Shown in pieces: positions 36,084 through 44,841 of a stretch of 64,000 nt of DNA. How positions within the stretch are numbered: position 1 is the stretch's first letter; every line of letters starts with the position of its first letter. The notes beneath the pieces were generated by a model. It saw nothing but the letters and a program-made list of their open reading frames with translations. It did no database searches and was not told the DNA's origin. A program made the position numbers and the translations under genes. This DNA is from Inconstantimicrobium porci (GTDB lineage: Bacteria; Bacillota; Clostridia; Clostridiales; Clostridiaceae), in the NCBI RefSeq assembly GCF_009696465.1, contig NZ_VULX01000001.1, forward strand, positions 186,001 to 250,000, read 5' to 3'.

Positions 36084-36533
36084 TTGAGGGAAAAAAGGCA
36101 GGATGCTATTTTAGAAATTATTAAAGAAAAGAGTATAGAAACACAGGAAGAACTTGTACAAAATTTAAAAGATAGAGGATTTGATGTGACTCAGGCAACA
36201 ATATCAAGAGATATTAAAAATTTAAAACTAACAAAAGTTCTTGATGATAAAGGAAAATATAAGTATGCAGTTATATCTAATCAAGGAAATAAGGTTGAAA
36301 ATAAGATGAATCAGATACTCTTCAATACTCTTCTTGATGTAGAAAGAGTCGATAAATTTGTTGTAGTTAAAACTCTTTCTGGATCTGGTTCAGCCGCTGG
36401 AGAAGCAATAGATACATTAAACTTTACAAATGTAGCGGGTACTATTGCTGGTGATAATACTATTTTTATTCTCTCTAGAACTGACGAAGACGCCCAAAAG
36501 ATTGTTGATTCTTTAAAAGTATTTTTAAGTTAA
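36084..36533 (+). CDS. argR: Arginine repressor ArgR
   Basis: 149-residue winged-helix regulator. The DNA-binding domain (about residues 1-70, with TQEELVQNLKDRGFDVTQAT and ISRDIKNLKL) and the C-terminal hexamerisation/arginine-binding domain (GSGSAAGEAID near 107, AGDNTIF near 126) are both clear. It represses arginine synthesis and activates catabolism in response to arginine. Start is TTG at 36084 after TAGGTGATAG. It lies 11 bases before recN, as in Bacillus. Confidence 0.95.
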   Translation: MREKRQDAILEIIKEKSIETQEELVQNLKDRGFDVTQATISRDIKNLKLTKVLDDKGKYKYAVISNQGNKVENKMNQILFNTLLDVERVDKFVVVKTLSGSGSAAGEAIDTLNFTNVAGTIAGDNTIFILSRTDEDAQKIVDSLKVFLS

Positions 36534-36544
36534 GGTGTGATACA

Positions 36545-38260
36545 ATGATTTTACAATTATCAATAAAAAATTTTGCATTAATTGAAAATGAAGAAGTGGA
36601 CTTTTCTAATGGATTTAATGTACTTTATGGCGAGACAGGTGCTGGTAAATCTATATTAATTGATGCAATTGACTTTGTAGTAGGTGGACGTTTTGGTAAG
36701 GATATAATAAGAACTGGCGAAAATAAAGCTTATGTTGAGGCAGTATTTGCACTGAATAGAGAAAAAAATGAAGAAATAGCAGAAAAGCTTGATATAGAAT
36801 ATAATGATACATTGTGTATTAGCAGAGAAATTTTCCAGAATGGTAAAAGTATCATAAAGATAAATGGAAGAGCTTCAACAGTATCAGCTGTAAGAAATCT
36901 GTCAAAAGAGCTAATAGATATTCATGGACAACATCAAAATATGCTGCTTTTTGATAAAGATAACTATATTCCTATGGTAGATTCATATGATTATGGTAAA
37001 ATTAGAAATATCCTTACAAGGTATCATGAGGAATATAACAACTTAAAAAAAATCAGAGAAGATATAGAGAGGATTAGTGGAACAGAAAGTAATGATAAAG
37101 TACAGGCCTTTCTAGAATTTCAGATTAATGAAATTGACAAAGCAAAATTAAAAAAGAATGAAGAGGATCATCTAAATGAAGAATTTAAGCTTTTATCAAA
37201 TGCACAGAAAATTAATACAGCAGTATGTACATCATATTCGTTACTTGGGGATTCAAATAACAGTTCTTCTGTTATTGATAATCTGTATACAATAAGTAGA
37301 GAAATTTCTGGTGTTCAGGAATATTCAAAGAAATTATCTAAGATTAATGATGACATTATGAATGCTTATTATTCGCTTCAAGAGTCTTCGAGAGAATTAA
37401 GAGAAATGTGTGATGAGATAGTCTTTGATCAGAATGAACTTGATATAATCAATGACAGACTATATCAGATAGCAGACCTTAAGAAAAAGTATGGTAGTTC
37501 TATTGAGGAAATTTTAGAATATAAAGATAAAATCACTAAGCAATTTGAAGAAATGAAAAATTCTGAAGCTATGATTGAAGAATTAAAAAATAAAGAAAAA
37601 GTGCTATGCGATGAATTGATTAAGATAGGTCGAGAAATTCACGACTTGAGAGTTGCAAATTCAAGCCGTCTGGAAAAGGCTATACATGATAACTTAAAAT
37701 ATATTGGACTTGAAAAATGTAAATTTAAAATAGATATGATATCTACTGATACCATTAAAAGTAATGGAACAGATGAATGTGAATTCTTTGTTTCAACAAA
37801 TCCTGGAGAACCATTTAAACCAATTACTAAAGTAGCATCAGGTGGAGAATTATCAAGAATAATGCTTGCAATTAAGTCAGTCTTTGTTGATAAAGATAAT
37901 GTACCAACTGTTATTTTCGATGAAATTGATACAGGTATAAGTGGAAGAATTGCTCACTGTGTTGGTGAAAAAATGTATGAGATTGCAGTAAAACATCAGG
38001 TTTTTTGTATAACTCATCTTCCGCAGATTGCATGTTTTTCAGACAATCATTATCTTGTTAAAAAAACATTTAAAAATGAAAAGACATATTCAAATATCAG
38101 TAGATTAAATGAGTCACAAAAAATAAATGAAGTTGCTAAAATGCTTGGAGGTACTAAAATGCTTCACTCATCTTTAGAAAACGCAAAATCGATGATTGAA
38201 TATGCCAATGATAGAAAAAAAGAAATATGTTGTAAATACACTAAGGGAATTGATAAATAA
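36545..38260 (+). CDS. recN: DNA repair protein RecN
   Basis: 571-residue SMC-like ATPase of double-strand break repair. Walker A GETGAGKSI is near residue 30-38, the long coiled-coil arms fill about 155-385, and the C-terminal half carries the signature ASGGELSRIMLAIK (about 428-441) and Walker B TVIFDEIDTGISG (about 455-467). Length is typical. GGTGTGATAC precedes the ATG. Its stop codon lies inside a terminator. Confidence 0.96.
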   Translation: MILQLSIKNFALIENEEVDFSNGFNVLYGETGAGKSILIDAIDFVVGGRFGKDIIRTGENKAYVEAVFALNREKNEEIAEKLDIEYNDTLCISREIFQNGKSIIKINGRASTVSAVRNLSKELIDIHGQHQNMLLFDKDNYIPMVDSYDYGKIRNILTRYHEEYNNLKKIREDIERISGTESNDKVQAFLEFQINEIDKAKLKKNEEDHLNEEFKLLSNAQKINTAVCTSYSLLGDSNNSSSVIDNLYTISREISGVQEYSKKLSKINDDIMNAYYSLQESSRELREMCDEIVFDQNELDIINDRLYQIADLKKKYGSSIEEILEYKDKITKQFEEMKNSEAMIEELKNKEKVLCDELIKIGREIHDLRVANSSRLEKAIHDNLKYIGLEKCKFKIDMISTDTIKSNGTDECEFFVSTNPGEPFKPITKVASGGELSRIMLAIKSVFVDKDNVPTVIFDEIDTGISGRIAHCVGEKMYEIAVKHQVFCITHLPQIACFSDNHYLVKKTFKNEKTYSNISRLNESQKINEVAKMLGGTKMLHSSLENAKSMIEYANDRKKEICCKYTKGIDK

Positions 38261-38278
38261 TCAATTCTCTTTTTTTTT
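38244..38278 (+). terminator. Rho-independent terminator at the end of recN
   Basis: 10-bp stem with one G-T pair (38244-38253 with 38261-38270), 7-base loop that contains the recN stop codon, then a run of eight to nine T. Confidence 0.88.
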
Positions 38279-38332
38279 AGTATTTATTAGTATAATTTTA
38301 ATCATTTTGACTATAATAACAAGGTTACTATA

Positions 38333-38362
38333 GAATATTCAAAATGAAAGAAGGGCAAATTA
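38333..38362 (+). promoter_or_regulatory. Possible sigma-G-type promoter of spoIVB
   Basis: GAATA (38333-38337), an 18-base spacer, CAAATTA (38356-38362). This is close to the forespore sigma-G form (GHATR and CATnnTA), with one mismatch in the -10. In Bacillus, spoIVB is made in the forespore. Confidence 0.45.
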
Positions 38363-38387
38363 AAATTAAGAAAAGGAGGAGATTAAA

Positions 38388-39554
38388 ATGAATAAACATC
38401 ACAATTTTAAAAATTTTTTAACTCCTATTATTCTAATACTAATAATTACTTTAGCATCTATAAATTTTAATCAAATAAAACCCTTTAATAGTATAATTAC
38501 CAGTTTGCAGTTTAAAAATTCGTCATTAAATGAAAAAAATAATAATAAAAACAATATATTAATGGATTATATACCTACAAGTACTAAAGCTTCAAAAAAT
38601 AAGGATATAAAATTATATGTAGGCGGTTTTCCAATAGGTATAAGGATGAATACAGAAGGAGTTCTTGTAGTTGGTTTTTCAGATATAGAGATTAAAGATA
38701 CAAGATTAGAAAGTCCAGGAAGAAAGGCAGGAATAGAAATAGGTGATACAATTATAAAAATTGATGGTAAAAGAGTTTTAAATTCAAAAGAATTACAGAA
38801 AGTAGTTAATGAATGTAAGTCAGATAATTTAACAGTAGAAATAAAACGAGATGACAAAACAATAGAACGAAATATTAAAACTATATTATCTTCTGTTGAT
38901 AATTCAAAAAAAATAGGATTGTGGGTTAGAGATTCAACAGCTGGTGTTGGAACATTAACATTTTATGATAAAGAAAGTAACATTTATGGTGCGCTAGGCC
39001 ATCCTATTACAGATGCTGATACTAATTCTGTATTAAAGGTAAGAAACGGTGAAGTATTAGATTCTTCAATTATAGGAGTAAAAAAAGGTGCAAAAGGTGC
39101 TCCGGGTGAATTAAAAGGTATTTTTATTAATGAAAATGACAGAAGAGGTAATATTGATGCTAATACCTATGCGGGAATTTATGGAAAGCTTGATCCTGAT
39201 AATAAGTTTAAATTTTCTTCTCAACCTATGCAGATTATGGAAAGAAAGCAAGTTAAAGAAGGAAAAGCAAAGATTCTTACTACAATTGACGAAAACGGAC
39301 CAAGACTTTATGATGCAGAGATAATTAAGGTATATAATCAGGATTCTCCAGATACAAAAAGCATGGTTATAAAAGTTACTGATAAAAGACTTCTTGACAA
39401 AACAGGTGGAATTGTTCAGGGTATGAGTGGAAGTCCTATTATTCAAGACGATAAGCTGGTCGGAGCAGTTACACATGTGCTTGTAAACAGAGCAGATGTA
39501 GGATATGGAATATATATTGAATGGATGCTTGAAGAAGCACATATAATTAATTAG
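38388..39554 (+). CDS. spoIVB: SpoIVB serine peptidase
   Basis: 388-residue forespore peptidase (family S55). It is secreted into the intermembrane space and triggers SpoIVFB-dependent pro-sigma-K processing. An N-terminal anchor helix (about 10-28) is followed by a PDZ domain (about 75-165, SPGRKAGIEIGDTIIKIDG) and the peptidase domain with the catalytic histidine in ALGHPITD (about 205) and serine in GMSGSPII (about 345). A strong GGAGGAG site precedes the ATG. Directly upstream of spo0A, a hallmark order of spore-formers. Confidence 0.95.
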   Translation: MNKHHNFKNFLTPIILILIITLASINFNQIKPFNSIITSLQFKNSSLNEKNNNKNNILMDYIPTSTKASKNKDIKLYVGGFPIGIRMNTEGVLVVGFSDIEIKDTRLESPGRKAGIEIGDTIIKIDGKRVLNSKELQKVVNECKSDNLTVEIKRDDKTIERNIKTILSSVDNSKKIGLWVRDSTAGVGTLTFYDKESNIYGALGHPITDADTNSVLKVRNGEVLDSSIIGVKKGAKGAPGELKGIFINENDRRGNIDANTYAGIYGKLDPDNKFKFSSQPMQIMERKQVKEGKAKILTTIDENGPRLYDAEIIKVYNQDSPDTKSMVIKVTDKRLLDKTGGIVQGMSGSPIIQDDKLVGAVTHVLVNRADVGYGIYIEWMLEEAHIIN

Positions 39555-39561
39555 AATATTG

Positions 39562-39603
39562 TGGTATAATATAAGAAGGTGTCACTAATGGCATCTTCTT
39601 ATA
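39562..39603 (+). promoter_or_regulatory. Extended -10 element and hairpin in the spoIVB-spo0A gap
   Basis: TGGTATAAT (39562-39570) is an extended -10 match with a poor -35. A 14-bp hairpin with two G-T pairs overlaps its end (39570-39583 with 39590-39603), but A residues, not T, follow it. It may be a vegetative spo0A promoter with a stem at the 5' end of the mRNA, rather than a terminator. Confidence 0.35.
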
Positions 39604-39622
39604 AAAAAATATTTAAAACCTG

Positions 39623-39651
39623 GAAGGAATTTACAAGCGACTGTCGAATTA
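39623..39651 (+). promoter_or_regulatory. Sigma-H promoter with overlapping 0A box upstream of spo0A
   Basis: GAAGGAATT (39623-39631), an 11-base spacer, GTCGAATTA (39643-39651). Both elements fit the Bacillus sigma-H form (RnAGGAwWW and RnnGAATww) at the right spacing. TGTCGAA at 39642-39648 is a perfect Spo0A box and overlaps the -10, suggesting feedback on spo0A. It is 40 bases before the ATG. Confidence 0.72.
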
Positions 39652-39690
39652 AATATTATAAGTAAATGGAATCAAGAAGGAGAGAAATAT

Positions 39691-40503
39691 ATGGAAAACT
39701 CAAAAATTTCAGTTTTAATAGCAGATGATAATAAAGAATTTTGTAACATTTTAAATGATTATTTATTAAATCAAAAAGATATGGTTGTGACTGGTATTGC
39801 AAACGATGGACTTCAGGCGCTAGACTTGATACAGCAAAAAAATCCTGATTTAATCGTGCTTGATATTATAATGCCTCATTTAGATGGGCTAGGTGTATTA
39901 GAAAGACTTAGTACAATGAAATTAAACAAAATACCTAAAATAATTGTGTTATCTGCAGTTGGACAAGATAAAATTACACAGAATGCTATAACATTAGGTG
40001 CAGACTATTATGTTGTTAAGCCATTTGATATGGAAGTCCTTACAAAGAGAATAAGACAAATGTTTTCAAATGGTTCTATAGAAGATACTAACAGAACTAT
40101 TCAAATGGTTCAGCCTGAAGCATCAAGAATCGAAGTATCAAAGGATCCAGCTGATTTAGAAGGTGAAATAACAAATATTATTCACGAGATAGGTGTTCCT
40201 GCACATATTAAAGGTTATATGTATCTTAGAGAAGCAATTACAATGGTAGTTAATGACGTTGAATTATTATCAGCAGTTACAAAAGAACTTTACCCATCAA
40301 TAGCTAAGAAATATAATACAACTGCATCTAGAGTTGAAAGAGCTATAAGACATGCCATTGAAGTTGCATGGGGCAGAGGACAGGTAGAAACTATAAATAA
40401 GTTATTTGGATATACTGTACACAATGATAAAGGTAAGCCAACTAACTCAGAATTTATTGCTATGGTAGCAGACAAGCTTAGACTACAAAATAAAGTAAGC
40501 TAA
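39691..40503 (+). CDS. spo0A: Sporulation master regulator Spo0A
   Basis: 270-residue response regulator. The receiver domain has the acidic DDN pocket (about residues 12-14) and the phospho-acceptor aspartate in [13 protein letters not shown] (about 56). The C-terminal effector domain has the conserved [12 protein letters not shown] (about 165) and the recognition region [20 protein letters not shown] (about 211-230). Phosphorylated Spo0A binds TGnCGAA boxes and starts sporulation, and in solventogenic clostridia also solvent production. GAAGGAGAG precedes the ATG. The two upstream signals suggest sigma-H control with autoregulation. Confidence 0.98.
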   Translation: MENSKISVLIADDNKEFCNILNDYLLNQKDMVVTGIANDGLQALDLIQQKNPDLIVLDIIMPHLDGLGVLERLSTMKLNKIPKIIVLSAVGQDKITQNAITLGADYYVVKPFDMEVLTKRIRQMFSNGSIEDTNRTIQMVQPEASRIEVSKDPADLEGEITNIIHEIGVPAHIKGYMYLREAITMVVNDVELLSAVTKELYPSIAKKYNTTASRVERAIRHAIEVAWGRGQVETINKLFGYTVHNDKGKPTNSEFIAMVADKLRLQNKVS

Positions 40504-40597
40504 ATTTTAAAATAAATCCATTCTTATATAATAATTTATCTTAAGATAAATAGTAGTTTTAATTAACATCGCTTGTTAAGATTATAAATATTTATTT

Positions 40598-40666
40598 AAA
40601 AAAGCACTGATAGTGTTAATTTTCATAAAGTGGAAATTAATAAATTAGATAGTGCTTTATTTTTAT
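40598..40666 (+). terminator. Long hairpin terminator after spo0A
   Basis: Outer stem AAAGCACT/AGTGCTTT (40601-40608 with 40651-40658), an inner stem (TTAATTTTC with GGAAATTAA), then T-rich sequence. It is longer than a usual terminator because of the interrupted stem. Confidence 0.7.
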
Positions 40667-40682
40667 GTATTATATAAATTTG

Positions 40683-40691
40683 TGATATAAT
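40683..40691 (+). promoter_or_regulatory. Possible extended -10 promoter of the NUDIX gene
   Basis: TGATATAAT at 40683-40691 with a weak TTATGT 17 bases upstream. It lies 36 bases before the NUDIX start codon. Confidence 0.4.
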
Positions 40692-40727
40692 ACATAAAAA
40701 AATTCACGGTAAGGTAAAGGAGAATAT

Positions 40728-41252
40728 ATGAATTTAGAAGAGAAAACTATAGAAGAAGATTTAAAGTATGAAGGCTCATTTATAAAAGTTATAAAACAAG
40801 TAGTAAAACTTCCAAATGGAAATACTTCTACAAGAGATATAGTTAGACATCCAGGTGGAGTTGCAGTTGCAGCATTATTTGACGATGATACAATTCTTCT
40901 GGTTGAACAGTATAGAAAGCCTATTGATAAAGTAACATTAGAACTTCCAGCAGGAAAAAGAGAAAACGGCGAGGACCCTAAAATATGTGGTATAAGAGAA
41001 TTAGAAGAAGAAACGGGACTGAAAGCTGAAAAGTTTGAATTTTTAGGAAAGATAGCGATTTCTCCAGGTTTTTGTGATGAATATATTTATCTTTATAAGG
41101 CAGAAGGCTTATATAAAGGACAGATAAATAGGGATGATGATGAATTTATTAATGTAAAGAAAATAAAAATCACAGAATTTAAAGAGATGATTAGAAGAGG
41201 AGAAATAACTGATGCAAAAACTATTGCTGTGTTAAGTTATCTTGAAATATAA
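40728..41252 (+). CDS. NUDIX hydrolase, ADP-ribose pyrophosphatase type
   Basis: 174-residue hydrolase. The Nudix box GKRENGEDPKICGIRELEEE, beginning near residue 77, has the required Gly, Glu and REXXEE residues, continuing TGL. The upstream LELPAG is also conserved. The family hydrolyses ADP-ribose to AMP and ribose 5-phosphate; related proteins (NudF type) are housecleaning enzymes. It follows spo0A as a single gene; spoIIM comes next. Substrate is inferred from family. Confidence 0.9.
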   Translation: MNLEEKTIEEDLKYEGSFIKVIKQVVKLPNGNTSTRDIVRHPGGVAVAALFDDDTILLVEQYRKPIDKVTLELPAGKRENGEDPKICGIRELEEETGLKAEKFEFLGKIAISPGFCDEYIYLYKAEGLYKGQINRDDDEFINVKKIKITEFKEMIRRGEITDAKTIAVLSYLEI

Positions 41253-41314
41253 AGTTTTTAGTATACCATCATAATATTTTTCATATATATTATTAAGTTA
41301 TTTTAGGAGGTATT

Positions 41315-41941
41315 ATGATGAACATGTATTTTAAAAACAAATTTAGAAACATCAGAATGAATAATGTATTTTTGATAATAACAATAGCATTTTTTTTGAC
41401 AGGAATTATACTTGGAGTTAATTCTGTAGCGTATACTAAAGGTAATACATCTGATTTGAATTCGTATTTTAAAGAGTTATTTACATTTATATCTAGTAGG
41501 GATATATCTTATAAAGAAGTGTTGTTAAGTTCAATTTTATCTAACTTGACAATATTTATGATAATATTTATTTTAGGAAATTGGGCATTAGGATCACCTT
41601 TTGTTTTTTTAATTATGCTTTTTAAAGGATATATGATGGGTTACACATTTACTGTGTTTATTCAAATGTTTAACGTCAAAGGGTTGTGTGTATCTCTTGT
41701 GGGTATAGTACCTCAGAATCTAATATATTTACCATGTTTTATTATGCTTGCAACAATAGCCTCATCGTATTCATATGATAAGTTAAAAAATAAATTTCAG
41801 AAAATTAACAAGACTGAATTTATTAATGAATATGTTAATGCATCGTTATCTATTGCAGTACCTATTGTTGTAGCCATTATATTTGAGACATTTCTTTTGC
41901 CTAATATTTTAAAAATGGTTATATTAAAACTTAATATATAA
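41315..41941 (+). CDS. spoIIM: Stage II sporulation protein M
   Basis: 208-residue polytopic membrane protein with about five helices. In Bacillus, SpoIIM scaffolds SpoIID and SpoIIP, which degrade septal peptidoglycan during engulfment. The segment NWALGSPFVFLIMLFKGYMM near residue 88 is characteristic. Two ATGs (41315 and 41318) follow AGGAGG; the second has the better spacing. Standing alone between a NUDIX gene and a terminator matches other clostridia. Confidence 0.9.
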   Translation: MMNMYFKNKFRNIRMNNVFLIITIAFFLTGIILGVNSVAYTKGNTSDLNSYFKELFTFISSRDISYKEVLLSSILSNLTIFMIIFILGNWALGSPFVFLIMLFKGYMMGYTFTVFIQMFNVKGLCVSLVGIVPQNLIYLPCFIMLATIASSYSYDKLKNKFQKINKTEFINEYVNASLSIAVPIVVAIIFETFLLPNILKMVILKLNI

Positions 41942-41962
41942 ATTAATATCCCTTGTTGTATA

Positions 41963-42002
41963 AAAAAGATAGTAGGAATAAATTTTTCTATCTTTTTAAT
42001 TT
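41963..42002 (+). terminator. Terminator after spoIIM
   Basis: 10-bp stem (41963-41972 with 41988-41997), 15-base loop, the T run forms the end of the stem, and further Ts follow. A/T-rich, so of moderate strength. Confidence 0.65.
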
Positions 42003-42081
42003 TATAGAATTATAGATTATATTTTCTTGCGATATAAAAGAGAAAAAAGGTCAAAATATATGCGAGAGGAGGAAATGCATT

Positions 42082-43245
42082 ATGAACAAAAGATTAAGAA
42101 GAATTGTAGCAAAAATATTAATAGCAGCAACTTCTATTATGTGTCTGCCAAAAGAGGTACAATGCAGCGAAGAAATACAGGTTGAAGCTAAATCAGCTAT
42201 ATTAATGGAAACTTCTTCAGGAAAAATTGTATATGAGAAAAATGCCCATGAAAAATTTGCCCCTGCATCAGTCACTAAAATAATGACAATGCTGATTGCG
42301 ATGGAAGCTGTTGATAGTGGCAAAATGTCATTAAGTGATAAAATAACTGCCAGTGAAAATGCTAAGAAAATGGGAGGAAGCACAATGCTTCTTGATACTG
42401 GTGAAATAAGAACTGTTGAAGAAATACTTAAAGGTATTGCTATAGCATCAGGTAATGATGCTGCAGTTGCAATGGCAGAATATATTGGAGGAACAGAAGA
42501 GGCTTTTGTTGAAATGATGAACAAGAGAGCAAAAGAACTAGGGATGAATGATACAAATTTTAGAGACTGTACAGGACTTCCAATGGAAAATCATTATACT
42601 AGTGCATACGATATATCAATTATGTCTAGGGAATTATTAAAGCATCCTACCATACTAAAATATACAGGAACATATATGGATAATATAAGTGAGGGAAGAA
42701 AATCTCCTATCGAACTTGTTAATCATAATAAATTGGTACGTTTCTTTAAGGGATGTGATGGCTTAAAAACAGGCTTTACTAATGAAGCTAAATACTGTAT
42801 ATCTGCAACTGCAGTTAGAGATGGTGTAAGAATGCTTTCAGTTATTATGGGCGCACCTACATATAAGATTAGAAATAGAGATGCAAGCATGCTTTTAAAT
42901 TATGGATTTTCCAAATTTCAGAATAAAAAGATTATAGGAAAAGATGAAGATATTACAAAAGTTAATTTAGATAAAGACGGTGAAAAATTCTTTATATTAA
43001 AATCAAAGGATGATTTAAATATAGTAATGCCAAGAGGTTCTAAAGATGAAATTGAGAGAAGAATAACTCTTAATGAAGAAAAGAAAAAATATAATCAAGG
43101 TGAAGAAATAGGAAAATGTGAATTTTATATTGATAATGAGAAACTTGGAGAAGTAAAGGTATATTCAGATAGAGATGTACGAAGAGGTAACTTGTTTGAT
43201 AATATAAAATTTAATTTGAAAAACCTATTTAAAAATGGAGTATAA
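42082..43245 (+). CDS. dacF: D-alanyl-D-alanine carboxypeptidase, DacF-like
   Basis: 387-residue serine-type D,D-carboxypeptidase that trims the terminal D-Ala of peptidoglycan stems. A signal peptide (about 1-28) leads to SxxK (ASVTK near residue 64), SGN (ASGND near 122) and KTG (LKTGFT near 229). The C-terminal beta domain ends in a positively charged amphipathic tail that probably docks to the membrane. Next to spoIIM and ahead of scpAB, like sporulation dacF in Bacillus. GAGAGGAGG lies upstream of the ATG. Confidence 0.92.
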   Translation: MNKRLRRIVAKILIAATSIMCLPKEVQCSEEIQVEAKSAILMETSSGKIVYEKNAHEKFAPASVTKIMTMLIAMEAVDSGKMSLSDKITASENAKKMGGSTMLLDTGEIRTVEEILKGIAIASGNDAAVAMAEYIGGTEEAFVEMMNKRAKELGMNDTNFRDCTGLPMENHYTSAYDISIMSRELLKHPTILKYTGTYMDNISEGRKSPIELVNHNKLVRFFKGCDGLKTGFTNEAKYCISATAVRDGVRMLSVIMGAPTYKIRNRDASMLLNYGFSKFQNKKIIGKDEDITKVNLDKDGEKFFILKSKDDLNIVMPRGSKDEIERRITLNEEKKKYNQGEEIGKCEFYIDNEKLGEVKVYSDRDVRRGNLFDNIKFNLKNLFKNGV

Positions 43246-43249
43246 AAGC

Positions 43250-43299
43250 ATTATAGTATTATAATATTCTGATATTACAATACTATAATATCAGAATAT
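43250..43299. repeat. Interleaved inverted repeats after dacF
   Basis: Two perfect inverted repeats are interleaved: arm A 43250-43260 pairs with 43279-43289 (11 bp), and arm B 43264-43276 pairs with 43287-43299 (13 bp). Order A-B-A'-B' gives two mutually exclusive hairpins or a pseudoknot. No T run follows. Confidence 0.75.
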
Positions 43300-43325
43300 C
43301 AAGGCATTATTATGCTTGCAACTTA

Positions 43326-43366
43326 AGAAGTTTTTCACTATAGAAAAGTAGTGAGAAACTTTTTTA
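43326..43366 (+). terminator. Rho-independent terminator downstream of dacF
   Basis: 13-bp stem with one G-T pair (43328-43340 with 43349-43361), 8-base loop, T6 tail. Confidence 0.85.
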
Positions 43367-43396
43367 ATGTATAAAACATATATTCGAAAATGAACT

Positions 43397-43425
43397 TTGA
43401 CACTGCAAACATATATTGATATTAT
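43397..43425 (+). promoter_or_regulatory. Sigma-A promoter of scpAB
   Basis: TTGACA (43397-43402), a 17-base spacer, TATTAT (43420-43425). The start codon of scpA is 37 bases downstream. Confidence 0.72.
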
Positions 43426-43461
43426 TATGTATAGAGTTTAATTCGTTTGGAGGAAAAAACA

Positions 43462-44208
43462 TTGTCATTACCAAATATTAAGATTGGACAGTTTGATGGA
43501 CCGTTTGATCTGCTTCTCCACTTAATTAAGCAGAATAAGATGGATATATATGATATAAAAATATATGAAATAACTAAACAATATTTAGACTATATAAATA
43601 AGATGAAAGAATTTGATATGGAGATAGCTTCTGAATTTATAGTAGTTGCAGCAACTCTACTTGAAATAAAATCTAAAACACTTCTTCCTAAACCAAAACT
43701 TGAGGAAGTTGAAGAAGATCCAAGAAAAGACCTTGTGGAAAGACTATTAGAATATAAGCTATTTAAAGAAGCTGCAGGATATTTTGAAGAGCAGAGTCTT
43801 TATGCGGGAACAATTTATCCCAAAAAGCCGGAAGTAATAGATGATAGTAAGTTTGACAATAAATCAGATTTTATAAATGATAAGACTATATTAGACTTAT
43901 ACTCACTTTATTGTAAAATGGTAGAGGAGTATAAAAAGAAACAGAATACAACTAATGTTATTGAGAAAAGAATTCCAGTAGATAAGTATAAGATAGAAGA
44001 TAAGTACAATGTTATTTTAAATAAGCTACATAGAAAAAGAAATTTCTTTTTTTATGAACTTGCGTCACAATGCGAATGTAAGATGGAAGTGATTGTTACA
44101 TTCTTAGCACTTCTTGAACTTATTAAGCAGAGAAGTATTGAAATTATACAATCAGAAAATTTTGAAAATATTATTATAGAAAGAGTAGAAACAGATGGAC
44201 AAGATTAA
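43462..44208 (+). CDS. scpA: Segregation and condensation protein A
   Basis: 248-residue kleisin that links the SMC heads and, with ScpB, forms bacterial condensin. The N-terminal IGQFDGPFDLLLHLIKQNKM is diagnostic, as are the helix EFIVVAATLLEIKSKTLLP (about 56-74) and the C-terminal winged helix. A longer reading starts at TTG 43447, but that stretch contains the GGAGG ribosome site (43449-43453); TTG at 43462, 8 bases after it, gives the usual start (MSLPNIKI). Overlaps scpB by 14 bases. Confidence 0.94.
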   Translation: MSLPNIKIGQFDGPFDLLLHLIKQNKMDIYDIKIYEITKQYLDYINKMKEFDMEIASEFIVVAATLLEIKSKTLLPKPKLEEVEEDPRKDLVERLLEYKLFKEAAGYFEEQSLYAGTIYPKKPEVIDDSKFDNKSDFINDKTILDLYSLYCKMVEEYKKKQNTTNVIEKRIPVDKYKIEDKYNVILNKLHRKRNFFFYELASQCECKMEVIVTFLALLELIKQRSIEIIQSENFENIIIERVETDGQD

Positions 44209-44809
44209 ATTTTCACAGTTTGAATTTGAAGAAGTATCTAATAAAGGTAAATATAAATCTGCAGTAGAATCATTGTTATTTGTATGCGGAGAACCTATTT
44301 CGCTTAAAGAAATATCAAGAATTCTTGATATTTCAGAAGGTCAGACTGAAATAGTAATAGAATTACTTAAAGAAGATTACAATAACAGAGATAGAGGAAT
44401 AAAGCTTATTTCATTAAATAATTGTTATCAGCTTGTAACTAAACCTGAAAATAGTGATTATATTCAGAAGCTTCTAAAGAAGAATGTAAGGCAGACACTT
44501 TCACAGGCATCGCTTGAAAGTCTTGCCATTATTGCATACAGACAGCCTGTAACAAGAATAGAAATTGATGAAATAAGAGGAGTAAAGAGTGAATCAGCTG
44601 TCCAGAAACTTATAGAGAGAAATCTTATTAAAGAAGTTGGCAGACTTGATGTTCCAGGAAGACCAAAACAATTTGCCACTACAGATGAATTTTTAAGACA
44701 GTTTAATCTACATGATATAAAGCAGCTGCCAGCATTAAACTTATTTGAGGATGCAGCCAACGATGACGTTAGTGATGAAACTGCAGCAGATAAAGAAAAA
44801 AAGGAGTGA
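44195..44809 (+). CDS. scpB: Segregation and condensation protein B
   Basis: 204-residue, two-winged-helix partner of ScpA in the SMC complex. VESLLFVCGEPISLKEISRIL near residue 23 and the second winged helix (SLAIIAYRQPVTRIEIDEIRG) are diagnostic. The C-terminal tail is acidic. The start codon is inside scpA, so the pair is translationally coupled. The stop codon sits within the terminator shared with ytfJ. Confidence 0.95.
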   Translation: MDKIKFSQFEFEEVSNKGKYKSAVESLLFVCGEPISLKEISRILDISEGQTEIVIELLKEDYNNRDRGIKLISLNNCYQLVTKPENSDYIQKLLKKNVRQTLSQASLESLAIIAYRQPVTRIEIDEIRGVKSESAVQKLIERNLIKEVGRLDVPGRPKQFATTDEFLRQFNLHDIKQLPALNLFEDAANDDVSDETAADKEKKE

Positions 44810-44840
44810 TCGCTGTAATAATGCCGATCATTCCTTTTTT
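44797..44840. terminator. Bidirectional terminator between scpB and ytfJ
   Basis: 16-bp stem with one G-T pair (44797-44812 with 44825-44840), 12-base loop, A run on the left and T run on the right. It serves both convergent genes. Confidence 0.9.
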
Positions 44841-44841
44841 A

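Noticed and set aside
39111-39542. Minus-strand ORF of 143 codons inside spoIVB
   Set aside because: Fully within a conserved gene, Cys/Phe/Asn-rich shadow translation without ribosome site.
42051-42524. Minus-strand ORF of 157 codons over dacF
   Set aside because: Shadow of the carboxypeptidase coding region; low-complexity hydrophobic translation. A similar one lies at 45820-46266 over the second copy.
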